Shown here in pieces: positions 34,756 to 42,867 of a stretch of 64,000 nt of DNA. The notes under the pieces are model-generated. The model searched no databases and was not told the origin of the DNA. It worked only from the letters and a program-made list of their open reading frames with translations. Both the position numbers and the translations under genes were made by a program. The stretch spans positions 1 to 64,000 of the forward strand of contig NZ_QKOB01000003.1 of the NCBI RefSeq assembly GCF_003226535.1, written 5' to 3'. The stretch's first letter is position 1. Every line of letters begins with the position of its first letter. The stretch is from Meiothermus sp. Pnk-1. GTDB taxonomy: Bacteria > Deinococcota > Deinococci > Deinococcales > Thermaceae.

Positions 34756-35462
34756 AAGCTCCTCACCACCTGGGGCAGCGCGCGCTGGAAGGCCTCGGCG
34801 CGCTCGATGTCCTTGTGGCCGGCGATGCGGCGGGCGTGGTTGGCCCGGTGGGCGGCCCGCTCGCCGTAGTACTGGCGCAGATAACCCTGCGAGGCGAAGG
34901 CCTCCATAGCCTTTTGCTTTTTCTCCCAGACCGGGGTGATGTCCAGGAAGAGCGTGGGCACGAAGCCGCACAGCTCGGGTTGGTGGGGCTCAAAGAGCAA
35001 AAACTCGGGGGGCCGCACGGTGCGGAAGGCGCTGGCCACCCCGGCCCCGCTGGCGAGCTGGCGGGCTTTCTCCACCGCCTCGTAGGTCACCGGGTGGTCG
35101 GGGTTGAAGGGGTCCTTCTCGGGGTGGGTCAGGAGCAGGTCCGGGGCGGTCTCCACGATGATCTCGACCAGGCGCTCCAGAGCTCGCTCGTCCACCCGCA
35201 AGGGGTAGTCGCCCAGATCCAGGCACTCGAAGCTGGCCCCCAAAGCCTCGGCGGCCTGGGTGGCCTCGGCGTGGCGGATAGCCTTGACCCGCTCGAGGGT
35301 CTGCCCCGGCTCCTTCCACAGCTCTCCCGACTCCCCGCGCTCGCCGTAGCTCAGGGCCACCACCCGCGCCTGCCCCCCCTGGGCGCACACGCTGGCGATG
35401 GCCCCCCCAGCCCGCCAGACGAAGTCGGCGGCGTGGGCGCTGAAGACCAGCATCCGCTTCAT
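34752..35462 (-). CDS. galB: PIG-L family hydratase, GalB-like (4-oxalomesaconate hydratase)
   Basis: This 236-residue protein is of the PIG-L (LmbE) fold but carries SAHAADFVWRAGGAI instead of the deacetylase HPDD motif. This variant, with ALSYGERGESGELW, is what I know from GalB, the zinc hydratase that converts 4-oxalomesaconate to 4-carboxy-4-hydroxy-2-oxoadipate. Other conserved pieces are LLLTHPEKDPFNPDHPVTYEAV and GFVPTLFLDITPVW. It overlaps its upstream and downstream neighbours by ATGA, and the next gene encodes the matching aldolase. A sugar deacetylase is possible by fold but does not fit the motif or the context. Confidence 0.82.
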   Translation of the reverse strand: MKRMLVFSAHAADFVWRAGGAIASVCAQGGQARVVALSYGERGESGELWKEPGQTLERVKAIRHAEATQAAEALGASFECLDLGDYPLRVDERALERLVEIIVETAPDLLLTHPEKDPFNPDHPVTYEAVEKARQLASGAGVASAFRTVRPPEFLLFEPHQPELCGFVPTLFLDITPVWEKKQKAMEAFASQGYLRQYYGERAAHRANHARRIAGHKDIERAEAFQRALPQVVRSL

Positions 35463-36370
35463 GCCCGCCCTCCTTTGGCCAGCTTCACGGGGTTGGTCAC
35501 GGCCATCTGGCGCACCTCGGCTTCGTCAAAGCCCGCTTCCAAGAGCTTGTCGGCAAAGAGGGCCAGCCCGTCCTCTACGGGAGGGTTCTTGGGCTGGCCT
35601 AAGTCGGTGGAAAGAACGTTACGCTCCACCCCGGTAGCCCGGATGGCCTCAAACACCCGTTCCCAGGGCACCTTGCCGCTCCAGGAGGGCACCAGGCAGC
35701 GCTCGAGGTAGGCCCCCTGCTGGGCCAGGTAGCGCTGCTCGGGGATGGGCAGGGCCTGGGTGGGGTAGTCGGGGTGGGTGACCACGATGTAGCGCACCCC
35801 TTCCTCCAAGGCGGCCTCCACCACCTTCAGAATCTCCGCGCGGCCCAAGTGCCCGGTGGCCAGCACCAGGCCGTGCCGGGCCACTACCCCCAGCACCTGG
35901 CGCAGGGCCGGCACCACCCGCCCGTTGGCGTCCAGCGCCTCGATGGGATCGAGGGGTAGCCCGGCCTCTCGGAACTCCACTTGCAGCTTGGCCCACAGGG
36001 GCTTTTTCTCCGGGGGCAGGGCGTCGGCCTCCCGGGCTTCGTTGGCCGCGTCCACGGTGGGCAGCCAGACGATGCGGGCCCCCTCGCGGGCGGCGATCTC
36101 CACCGCCACCGGGTTCAGCCCTCCCACCCCGTGGTTCAGGGTCAGGCTGCCCAGTACCTCCACCTCCGGCACCACCCGCCGGGCCAAGAGGGCCCGCTCG
36201 GCGGTCGGGACGTAATGGGACTTGAGCACGAAGCCGGCCAGGCCCCGTTCGCGGAAGCGCTGGGCCAGCTCGAGGTCGTGGGTGTGGCGGGGGATCACGT
36301 CGGGTTCGATGTGCACATGCAGGTCGTAGGCGCCTTGCACCAGTTCGATGGCGCGTTCGCTGGGGGTCAT
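35459..36370 (-). CDS. DUF6282-type amidohydrolase-like protein, possible lactonase
   Basis: This protein of about 303 residues begins ELVQGAYDLHVHIEPD, a metal-binding HxH strand of the amidohydrolase/PHP type. It has further histidines in VLKSHYVPTAE, LATGHLGRAEI and VVTHPDYPTQALP, and an aspartate in NVLSTDLGQPKNPP. It matches what I know as DUF6282. By analogy with LigI, the amidohydrolase-fold lactonase that opens 2-pyrone-4,6-dicarboxylate to 4-oxalomesaconate, it could make the GalB substrate, but no direct evidence shows that. Its ATG overlaps the GntR gene stop, and GGAAGGAG lies upstream. Membership in the operon is clear, the reaction is not. Confidence 0.7.
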   Translation of the reverse strand: MTPSERAIELVQGAYDLHVHIEPDVIPRHTHDLELAQRFRERGLAGFVLKSHYVPTAERALLARRVVPEVEVLGSLTLNHGVGGLNPVAVEIAAREGARIVWLPTVDAANEAREADALPPEKKPLWAKLQVEFREAGLPLDPIEALDANGRVVPALRQVLGVVARHGLVLATGHLGRAEILKVVEAALEEGVRYIVVTHPDYPTQALPIPEQRYLAQQGAYLERCLVPSWSGKVPWERVFEAIRATGVERNVLSTDLGQPKNPPVEDGLALFADKLLEAGFDEAEVRQMAVTNPVKLAKGGRA

Positions 36371-37023
36371 AGGGTACTCCTTCCGATGCGTTTGAGGGCC
36401 GCGATGACGCCCCCCAGGTGGGCCTTCATGGCGGCTTCGGCCTCTTCGGGTTGGTGGGCGGCCACCGCGGCGATGATCCGGCGGTGCTCCTCCAAGGACT
36501 GCTGGGGGCGGCCCGGCACCAGGATGGTGTGGAACTGGTGCCGCACCCCCTGGGCCCGCAGCCCCTCGATGAGCCGGGCTGCGGTCTGGTGACCGGAGAT
36601 TTCCACCAAGGTGCGGTGGAGCAGGCTGTTGAGCTCGGACATGCCCCACAGGTCGCCCGCGCGGTGGCGCTCCTCCATCTGGCGGTGGATGGCCCACAGG
36701 GCCTCGGCCTGCTCGGGGGTGGCCTTGCGGGCCGCGTGGTGGGCGGCCAGGGCCTCCAGCGCGGCGCGGGCCTCTAAGATCTCCACCGCCTCGGCCTCGC
36801 CGATGGTGCGCACCCGCGCCCCCCGGAAGGGCTCGCTCTCTACCAGACCCTCCTGCTCGAGCCGGGCCAAGGCGGTGCGGATGGCCGCCCGCCCCACCCC
36901 GAAGCGCTCGGAGAGCTCCTTCTCTACTAAGCGCTGCCCCGGCAGCAGCTCCCCGGCCAGAATGGCCCGCCGCACCAGAAGGTAGGCGCTCTGGGTCTCG
37001 GTGGACTTCTCCGTCACCGCCAT
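36367..37023 (-). CDS. GntR-family regulator (FCD type) of the aromatic genes
   Basis: This 218-residue protein has a GntR winged helix (AYLLVRRAILAGELLPGQRLVEKELSERFGVGRAAIRTALARL, in the usual order) and a helical FCD sensor domain (ILEARAALEALAAHHAARKATPEQ, LNSLLHRTLVEISGH, HQFHTILVPGRPQQSLEEH). FCD proteins bind carboxylic acids, often with a metal held by Asp/His residues. It is the second gene of the ring-cleavage operon. VanR/FadR-like GntR proteins favour TTGT-N2-ACAA palindromes, and exactly such sites lie over the -35 boxes at 38046 and 45902. It is therefore the likely repressor of both operons, relieved by an aromatic acid or ring-cleavage product. Confidence 0.87.
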   Translation of the reverse strand: MAVTEKSTETQSAYLLVRRAILAGELLPGQRLVEKELSERFGVGRAAIRTALARLEQEGLVESEPFRGARVRTIGEAEAVEILEARAALEALAAHHAARKATPEQAEALWAIHRQMEERHRAGDLWGMSELNSLLHRTLVEISGHQTAARLIEGLRAQGVRHQFHTILVPGRPQQSLEEHRRIIAAVAAHQPEEAEAAMKAHLGGVIAALKRIGRSTL

Positions 37024-37024
37024 C

Positions 37025-38005
37025 TCAGGCCTCCTGGGCCTCTACCGGGGGGGTGCCGTAGGTGTGGAAGGTGGGCACCGTCTGCAGCCCCCAGGCCTGG
37101 CCCCGCTTGCGCTCCTCCTCGTTCCAAACGATGGGCTTCCAGTCCGGGGCCAGGAGCAACCGGGCCCCCGGGCAGGCCACCTCGAAGCGGTTGCCCCCCG
37201 GCTCGTAGACGTAGAGGAAGAAGGTCTGCTGGATGGCGTGCTTGTGCGGCCCGGTCTCGATCTTGACCCCGTGCTCCAAGCAGATATCTGCTGCTCTTAG
37301 CACCTCCTCGCGGCTGTCCACCGCGTAGGTGCAGTGGTGAAAGCGGCCCCTGGCCCCCAGGTGGTCTTTGGTGATGGCTACGTCGTAGGTCTTGTTGTTG
37401 CTGGTGAGCCAGACTCCCTGCTCGTCCCCCCCGCTGAAGATGATCTGCTCGGTGACTTTCATCCCCAGGTTGCCCTCCATGAACAGCCGCATGGCCCGCA
37501 CGTCCGCGGCCAGCAGGTTGATGTGGTCGAGCCGGCGCAGGTTGGCCCCTTTGCCAGGGAAGCGGGAAGCTTGGTTCTTGAGGGCGGGCCGGGTGGCCTC
37601 GGTGGGGGTGTACCAGGTGGTCTCGTAGTAGAGCTCCACAAGGTGCCCGTCCGGGGTGTGGAAGCGGTAGGCCGGGCCGTGGCCGCGCTCCTCCACCCAG
37701 CCCTGGCCCAGCCCGCTCTGCTCCAGGACCCGCACCCGCCGGGCGAGGGCCTCGGGGCTCCTGACCCGGAAGGCGAAGTGTCCCAGGCCGGGCTGGGGGG
37801 CGGCGGTGAGCTTGAGGGTGTGGTGCTCATAGTCGTCCCAGCCGCGCAGGTAAACCGAGTTGGGGGTGGATTCGCTCACGCTCAGGCCCATCACCTCGGT
37901 GAAGAAGTGGAGGCTTTGCTCGAGCTTCGGGGTGAGGAGCTCGAGGTGGGCCAGGTGGGCCAGGTCGCAGTAGGGCCAGACCCCTTCAGTGCTTACTTCG
38001 GACAT
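37025..38005 (-). CDS. type I (VOC) extradiol dioxygenase, catechol 2,3-dioxygenase-like
   Basis: This protein of about 326 residues has two VOC domains. Fe(II) ligands are visible as H161 (RLDHINLLAADV), H224 (GRFHHCTYAVDS) and E275 (GGNRFEVACPG), with spacing close to XylE-type enzymes. The N-terminal domain reads LAHLELLTPKLEQSLHFFTEVMGL. It should open a catechol ring next to the diol. Substrate is uncertain: catechol itself, or a carboxylated catechol such as protocatechuate or gallate if it feeds the GalB/RraA genes that follow. The ATG at 38005 has GGAGG 5 bases upstream. It is the first gene of the operon running down to 31579 and starts just after a promoter with an operator. Confidence 0.87.
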   Translation of the reverse strand: MSEVSTEGVWPYCDLAHLAHLELLTPKLEQSLHFFTEVMGLSVSESTPNSVYLRGWDDYEHHTLKLTAAPQPGLGHFAFRVRSPEALARRVRVLEQSGLGQGWVEERGHGPAYRFHTPDGHLVELYYETTWYTPTEATRPALKNQASRFPGKGANLRRLDHINLLAADVRAMRLFMEGNLGMKVTEQIIFSGGDEQGVWLTSNNKTYDVAITKDHLGARGRFHHCTYAVDSREEVLRAADICLEHGVKIETGPHKHAIQQTFFLYVYEPGGNRFEVACPGARLLLAPDWKPIVWNEEERKRGQAWGLQTVPTFHTYGTPPVEAQEA

Positions 38006-38022
38006 GGGAACCTCCTGCACGC

Positions 38023-38055
38023 ATGCTAGCCATAGTTGACCACATTGTCAACAAT
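38023..38055 (-). promoter_or_regulatory. promoter and GntR operator of the ring-cleavage operon
   Basis: On the minus strand TTGACA (38051-38046) and TAGCAT (38028-38023) are 17 bases apart. The -35 box lies within a perfect 12-base palindrome, ATTGTTGACAAT (38055-38044), with ATTGT/ACAAT arms. The same palindrome occurs at 45900. Binding there would block RNA polymerase. Confidence 0.75.
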
Positions 38056-38089
38056 CCGTGCGGCAAACGCCCAGGGAGGGGCCCCTGGG

Positions 38090-39292
38090 CTAGGCCGGGA
38101 CCTCCCCTCCCACCCACCCGGCGTAGCGGCCGCTGGTGTAGAGGCCCACGTAGTTCTCGGCCAGAAAACGCCGCAGGTGGGGGCTTTCGGCTAGGTGGCG
38201 GAGCTGGGCGGTGCGCAGGCCGTCGTCGAAGGGATCGGCGGGGGTGTGGAGCAGGGTGGTCATGAAGTAAGAGAAGAGCTCGGCCTGCCAGACGTGGCGC
38301 AGCGCGTCCTGGGTGTAGCCCAGCAGGAAGCCCTCCTCGCCCCGCCGGTAGTAGGCCAGCAGGGCCCGGTACAACAGCACCGCGTCGGAGAGGGCCAGGT
38401 TCATGCCCTTGGCCCCGGTGGGCGGCACCACGTGGGCCGCGTCGCCCATCAGGAAGAAGCGGCCGTGCTGCATGGGCTCCACCACCAAAGAGCGCAAGGG
38501 GGTGAGGCTCTTTTCCAACAGGGGCCCCGGGCGCACCTCGGCCACCCCCGCAAGCCGCTCGCTGAGCTCGGCCCAGATGCGCTCCTCGGGCCAGTCCTCG
38601 AGCCGCTCCTCCACCCCCACTTGCAGGTAGTTCCTCGAGCGGGTGGGCGAGCGCATGCTGAAAAGGGCAAAGCCACGGGGATGGCTGGCGTAGATGAGCT
38701 CCTCGGCAGCGGGTAGGGCCTCGGCCAGAATGCCCAGCCAGGCGAAGGGGTAGTTTTTCTGGTACAGCCGGGCTCCGGGTATCTGGGCCCGCAGCCGGCT
38801 GTGCGAGCCATCGGCCCCCACCACAAACTCGCAGGCGAGCTGCTCGGTAGCCCCCTCGGGGGTTCGGTAGAGCAGGCGCAGGCCCTCCGGGGCGGCCTCC
38901 AGGCCCAACACCTCGTGCTCGAAGCGAATCTCCCCGCCCTGGGCCAGGTAGAGCCGGATCATGTCCTGCACCACAAACTGCTGGCCATAGACCCAGATGC
39001 TCTTCCCCTCGGTGAGGCTAGGGAAGTCCAGGTGGTGCAGGGCCCCGTCGAAGGCCAGGTAGACCCCGCGGTGCTCTAAGCCCTGCTCGAGCATCCGCTC
39101 CCCCAGCCCGGCCCGGCGCAGAATCTCCCTGCTGCCCCACTCCAGCACCCCGGCGCGGATGCGGTGGGGGCTGGTCTCCAGGTACTCGCGGCTTCTGGCC
39201 TCGAGCACCACCGCCTCAATCCCCTCGCGGTGCAGCAGGTGGGCCAGCAAGAGCCCCGCCGGCCCCGCCCCCACGATGCCCACCTTAACCAT
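38090..39292 (-). CDS. pobA: 4-hydroxybenzoate 3-monooxygenase
   Basis: This 400-residue flavoprotein has an N-terminal FAD motif VGIVGAGPAGLLLAHLLHREG, the class A NADPH/FAD DG motif CEFVVGADGSHSRLR and the C-terminal FAD-binding FFLMGDAAHVVPPTGAKGMNLALSDA. The SPHRIRAGVLEWGSREIL and RNYLQVGVEERLEDW regions match PobA rather than phenol or salicylate hydroxylases. It hydroxylates 4-hydroxybenzoate to protocatechuate, feeding the pca genes at 25548-30696. It is the last gene of the operon that starts with livK at 45845; its ATG overlaps the stop of the 84-residue protein gene. Confidence 0.9.
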   Translation of the reverse strand: MVKVGIVGAGPAGLLLAHLLHREGIEAVVLEARSREYLETSPHRIRAGVLEWGSREILRRAGLGERMLEQGLEHRGVYLAFDGALHHLDFPSLTEGKSIWVYGQQFVVQDMIRLYLAQGGEIRFEHEVLGLEAAPEGLRLLYRTPEGATEQLACEFVVGADGSHSRLRAQIPGARLYQKNYPFAWLGILAEALPAAEELIYASHPRGFALFSMRSPTRSRNYLQVGVEERLEDWPEERIWAELSERLAGVAEVRPGPLLEKSLTPLRSLVVEPMQHGRFFLMGDAAHVVPPTGAKGMNLALSDAVLLYRALLAYYRRGEEGFLLGYTQDALRHVWQAELFSYFMTTLLHTPADPFDDGLRTAQLRHLAESPHLRRFLAENYVGLYTSGRYAGWVGGEVPA

Positions 39293-39539
39293 GCTCCCCT
39301 CCGAAGAGGATCAGGTCGGAAAGCGGCCGGGCTTCCACGCCCTCCTCGTCGGGGCCGAAGGGGGTGGAAAGCAGCCGCGAGAAGGTCTCCACCGGCTGCC
39401 AGGTGAGGGCCTCGAGCTCCAGGGGGTCGAGCTCCACGCGGTAGCCCAGGCGCGGGGAGGTAATGCATAGCCGCTCCCCGTTGCGGGTGGCGATCTTCTC
39501 CACCGTCACGGTAGTGAACTCGTTGGTCAGGGTGAGCAT
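39285..39539 (-). CDS. small protein between Rieske dioxygenase and pobA
   Basis: This 84-residue protein has no signal peptide or membrane segment. It reads TNEFTTVTVEKIATRNGERLC, then ITSPRLGYRVELDPLELEALTW, and ends in an acidic tail (ARPLSDLILFGGEHG). It overlaps pobA by 8 bases and follows the beta-subunit gene by 10, so it is a true operon member. I do not recognise the family with certainty; short proteins of this kind occur next to Rieske dioxygenase subunits in other bacteria. It could be an assembly or accessory factor, but this is a guess. Confidence 0.65.
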   Translation of the reverse strand: MLTLTNEFTTVTVEKIATRNGERLCITSPRLGYRVELDPLELEALTWQPVETFSRLLSTPFGPDEEGVEARPLSDLILFGGEHG

Positions 39540-39549
39540 GGGTACCTCC

Positions 39550-40062
39550 CTAGAAGAAAAAGGCCAGGTTGTGGGTGGGCAGGGTGGCGCTGTCCAGGAT
39601 CACCGTGCGGCCGGCCAGCCGCCAGCCCCCCTCCTCCTGCCGCCAGACGTCGCGGCGCTCGGCCGAGAGAAAGGTGTGGTCGGGCCGGTCCCAGCGGCTC
39701 CTGAAGATGAGCAGGTTGGAGCGCACCTCGGTCTCCTCGCCCTTGGGGGTGGGCCTGGGCTCGCCGATGCGCACGTTGGTCACGAAGTGGCGCAGGCGGG
39801 AAGGGGGGTCTTCGGCCCAGGCGAAGCCGGTCTCGAGGCGGGCCACGCGCATCTCGAGGGAGGTGTAGTCTTCGTCCAGGTGGTACATCCCCCCCATCAC
39901 CCCGCTCACCCCGCCCTCCGGGCCCCGCTCCTTGGTGACCCGCACCGGCACCCGGTAGCGCACGTCCTCGGCTAGCAGGGTCAGCCACTCCCGGTAGCGC
40001 CCCTCATCGAGCAGCTCGGCTTCCTTGTACAGGCAGTTGAGCAAGGCTTGCACACGGTCCAT
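39550..40062 (-). CDS. aromatic-ring-hydroxylating dioxygenase beta subunit
   Basis: This 170-residue protein has the cone-shaped SnoaL/NTF2-like fold of dioxygenase small subunits: LLNCLYKEAELLDEGRYREWLTLLAEDVRYRVPVRV, then EDYTSLEMRVARLETGFAWAED, RLRHFVTNVRI and AERRDVWRQEEGGWRLAGRTVILDS, quoted in parts of the usual pattern. It stabilises the alpha hexamer and does not bind metal. It starts 8 bases after the alpha-subunit gene. A GAGGTGG lies directly before the ATG at 40062. The pair is complete, but no ferredoxin or reductase is encoded nearby. Confidence 0.88.
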   Translation of the reverse strand: MDRVQALLNCLYKEAELLDEGRYREWLTLLAEDVRYRVPVRVTKERGPEGGVSGVMGGMYHLDEDYTSLEMRVARLETGFAWAEDPPSRLRHFVTNVRIGEPRPTPKGEETEVRSNLLIFRSRWDRPDHTFLSAERRDVWRQEEGGWRLAGRTVILDSATLPTHNLAFFF

Positions 40063-40070
40063 GGCCCACC

Positions 40071-41405
40071 TCAAGAGAGGAGCATCTCCAGGTAACGGCG
40101 GTGAAAGTTGCGCATGTTGGCGTCGGTGAAGTTGAGCCCGTAGGCCACCCCCGGCCCCGGCCAGTTGGGGTCGGGCTCGAGCTCGAGCCCCATGCGGTAG
40201 TTGAGGCGCAGCTCCCGGCCCTGGGCGGTGGCGGCGTTGTGGGCCACGTGGCTCCAGATCTCGGTGTCGTCCTGCTCGAAGGTGCCCGAGGAGCCGAAAA
40301 AGCGCAGGTAGGAGTGCCGGGTCTTCTCCTTGAACCACTCCGGGGCGTCTTTTTCCACCAAGGCCCAGGAGAAAATCTCGATGCGGCCCGGTCCCAAGGG
40401 GTGCCAGACCCGGAAGGTGAGCATCGGCACGGTGCCTTGGTACTTGTGGTCGGGCTTGCGGATGGGGTTGTGGAAGGAGAAGTTGGGGAAGAGCGTGACC
40501 AGCAGGATGCGGGTCTCGCGGGCGGTCTCGAACTGCTCACGGGTGGGGTAGGAGGTGCGGGCCCGCTCGAGCATCTCCTCCGGGTAGCCCCAGAAGGGGG
40601 GCAGCTTGGCCCCGGGCGGGGCCCCCACCACCATGCTGCCGTGACCCTTGCCGGGGATGTGAATCTGTTCGCCGTACATGGCGTACTTGGCGTCCTTGGG
40701 GGCGATGCCCAGCTCGATGAGCGAGCGGTGGGTCATGAGGGTGTGGTAGCTGTCGCTCAGGAAGGTCTCCAGCGCCAGCTTCCAGTCGGTGTGGACCACC
40801 CAGCGCTGGGGCGGACCCAGCACCTCGAGGCCCGCCGGGCTGCGCTTGGTCACGAGCTCCAAGTACCAGCGGATCTCCCCCAGCCACTCCTCGAGGCCCG
40901 GGGCCTCGGGGTCGAGGTTGCCGAAGATCATCCCGTCGAAGACCTCGAGGCGAGGAATGGGGCATAACCCCCACTCCGCCTTGTTGAAGCCGGGCCCAAA
41001 GGCCTCGCGCTCGGCCGGCACCCCGATCAGCCGGCCGTCGTTGCGGTAGGTCCAGCCGTGGAAGGGGCAGCGGAAGTGGCTGGCGTTGCCCAGCTCGGCC
41101 CGGCAGACCCGCATCCCCCGGTGGCGGCACATGTCGAGCAAGGCCCGCACCACCCCGTCCTCGCCCCGCACCACGATGTAGGGGTTGTTCAGCACGTAGC
41201 GCAGCACGTAATCGCCGGGGTTGGGGATCTCCGACTCGTGGGCCAGATACACCCAGGAGCGGCTGAAGATCTTCTCCTTTTCCAGCTCAAAAAGCTCGGG
41301 GTCGTTGAAGATCCAGGCCGGCACCAGCCCGTCCTCTATTCCCTCCTGCAGCTCCTCCAGCATCCGGCCAAGCCGAGAGGAGACCCCACCTTTGACCCTC
41401 GCCAT
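40071..41405 (-). CDS. Rieske aromatic-ring-hydroxylating dioxygenase alpha subunit
   Basis: This protein of about 444 residues has the Rieske [2Fe-2S] site with C93 and H95 (LDMCRHRGMRV) and C113 and H116 (FRCPFHGWTYRNDGRLIG). The mononuclear iron site has D218, H221 and H226 (ETFLSDSYHTLMTHR). All key residues are present, so it should add two oxygen atoms to an aromatic ring. The substrate is unknown; a benzoate-type or hydroxybenzoate-type acid would fit the operon. The ATG at 41405 follows GAGGTGA by 5 bases and is 13 bases from the transporter ATPase gene. An electron supply must come from elsewhere in the genome. Confidence 0.9.
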   Translation of the reverse strand: MARVKGGVSSRLGRMLEELQEGIEDGLVPAWIFNDPELFELEKEKIFSRSWVYLAHESEIPNPGDYVLRYVLNNPYIVVRGEDGVVRALLDMCRHRGMRVCRAELGNASHFRCPFHGWTYRNDGRLIGVPAEREAFGPGFNKAEWGLCPIPRLEVFDGMIFGNLDPEAPGLEEWLGEIRWYLELVTKRSPAGLEVLGPPQRWVVHTDWKLALETFLSDSYHTLMTHRSLIELGIAPKDAKYAMYGEQIHIPGKGHGSMVVGAPPGAKLPPFWGYPEEMLERARTSYPTREQFETARETRILLVTLFPNFSFHNPIRKPDHKYQGTVPMLTFRVWHPLGPGRIEIFSWALVEKDAPEWFKEKTRHSYLRFFGSSGTFEQDDTEIWSHVAHNAATAQGRELRLNYRMGLELEPDPNWPGPGVAYGLNFTDANMRNFHRRYLEMLLS

Positions 41406-41418
41406 ACGTTCACCTCGC

Positions 41419-42867
41419 TCACACACCCAAATACCGCTGCAACACAGCCCCGCTGGCCTCCTGGGGGCGGCCCTCCCACACGATCTCGCCGTGCTCCAGG
41501 ATGTAGACCCGGTCCGCCACCGCCAGCGCCATCTGCACGTTCTGCTCGGCCAGCAAGACCGTCTCGCCCTCGGCCTTCAGGGTGCGGATCACCTCCGCCA
41601 CCTGCCGCACCATCAGGGGCGAGAGCCCCTCGGTGGGCTCGTCCATCAAGACCAGCTTGGGGTTGCGCAAAAGGGCCCGGGCCACGGCCACCATCTGCTG
41701 CTCCCCTCCCGAGAGCGCGCGGGAAGGGTTTTTGCGCCGCTCGGCCAGCCGAGGGAAGACCTCCAGCACCCGCTCCAGCGTCCAGCGGCCCTGCTGCCCC
41801 CAGGCCGCCATGCGCAGCTCTTCTTCTACCGAAAGCCCATCGAACATCCGCCGCCCCTGGGGCACCAGGGTCAGGCCCAGCTCGGCCCGGCGGTGGGTGG
41901 GCAGGCGGCCAATCTCCTGCCCCAGAAACACCACCTCCCCCTCCTGGAGGGGAAGCAAGCCCATCAGGGCCGAGAGCAGGGTGGTCTTGCCCATGCCGTT
42001 GCGGCCCAAAAGGGCCACCACCTCCCCCTGACCCACCTGCAGGCTCACCCCCTCCAGCACCCGCATGGGTCCGTAGCCGGCCGAAAGCCCCGCACAGCGC
42101 AACACCTCCGGGCCTGCGGCGGTGGCCTGGCCCATCTGCCAGCCCTGGCCCACGTAGATCTCCTGCACCTTGGGGTCTTGCCGGATGGCCTCGGGCTCGC
42201 CCTCGGCCACCACCTCGCCGTAGTGCAGCACCGTGACCCGCTGGGCAAACCTGAGGGCATACTCCAGGTCGTGCTCTACCAGCAGCACGGTCATCTGCGG
42301 ATCCAGGCTCAGGATGAGCGCCCCGATCCGCTCCCGCTCGGCCCCGGAGAGGCCCGCCAGGGGCTCGTCCAGAAGCAGCACTTTGGGGTTTTGCACCAGG
42401 GCCATGGCGATCTCGAGCTGCCGCTTCTCCCCGTGCGAAAGCTGGGCGGCTTTCAGCTGGGCTCGCTCGGACAGCCCCACCTTGCTCAGCGCGGCCTGTA
42501 CTTCGGGGTCCGGCGCGAGCGGCTCCGAGAGGCGTCGGCTTCTCCCTAAAGCCGCCTGGCGGGCCAGGGCTACGTTCTCCCAGACCATAAGCTCCGGGAA
42601 GGCGTTGGAGCGTTGGAAGGTGCGGCCCAACCCCAGCCGGGCTACCCGTTCTTGGGGCAGCCCGCTCACCTCGCGCCCACCCAAGTAGACCTTTCCCTGG
42701 GTGGGCCGGAGCTCCCCCGCCACCACCTTGAAGAGGGTGCTTTTGCCTGCGCCGTTGGGCCCGATCACGGCCCGGCGCTCCCCCACCGCTACCTTCAGGT
42801 TCACCCCGGCCAGGGCCAATAGCCCCCCGAAGGCCCGCTTTACCCCTTCGACCCTAAGCGCCTCCAC
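41419..42867 (-). CDS. fused LivG-LivF ATPase of a branched-chain-type ABC importer
   Basis: This protein of about 482 residues is two ATPases in one chain. The first half is LivG-like (Walker A GPNGAGKST, signature LSHGEKRQLEIAMAL, Walker B LLLDEPLAGLSG). The second half is LivF-like (Walker A GRNGMGKTTLL, signature LSGGEQQMVAVARAL, Walker B VLMDEPTEGLSP). A linker of about 15 residues joins them near residue 250. These are normally separate genes. The GTG at 42867 has GGAGG 5 bases upstream; an in-frame GTG at 42873 overlaps that site. It energises uptake of what is probably an aromatic acid, judging by the hydroxylase genes in the same operon. Confidence 0.9.
   Translation of the reverse strand: MEALRVEGVKRAFGGLLALAGVNLKVAVGERRAVIGPNGAGKSTLFKVVAGELRPTQGKVYLGGREVSGLPQERVARLGLGRTFQRSNAFPELMVWENVALARQAALGRSRRLSEPLAPDPEVQAALSKVGLSERAQLKAAQLSHGEKRQLEIAMALVQNPKVLLLDEPLAGLSGAERERIGALILSLDPQMTVLLVEHDLEYALRFAQRVTVLHYGEVVAEGEPEAIRQDPKVQEIYVGQGWQMGQATAAGPEVLRCAGLSAGYGPMRVLEGVSLQVGQGEVVALLGRNGMGKTTLLSALMGLLPLQEGEVVFLGQEIGRLPTHRRAELGLTLVPQGRRMFDGLSVEEELRMAAWGQQGRWTLERVLEVFPRLAERRKNPSRALSGGEQQMVAVARALLRNPKLVLMDEPTEGLSPLMVRQVAEVIRTLKAEGETVLLAEQNVQMALAVADRVYILEHGEIVWEGRPQEASGAVLQRYLGV

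Noticed and set aside
40101-40967. Plus-strand frame opposite the Rieske alpha subunit
   Set aside because: It is antisense to a gene with all metal ligands intact; the Val/Gly/Leu-rich product has no domain.
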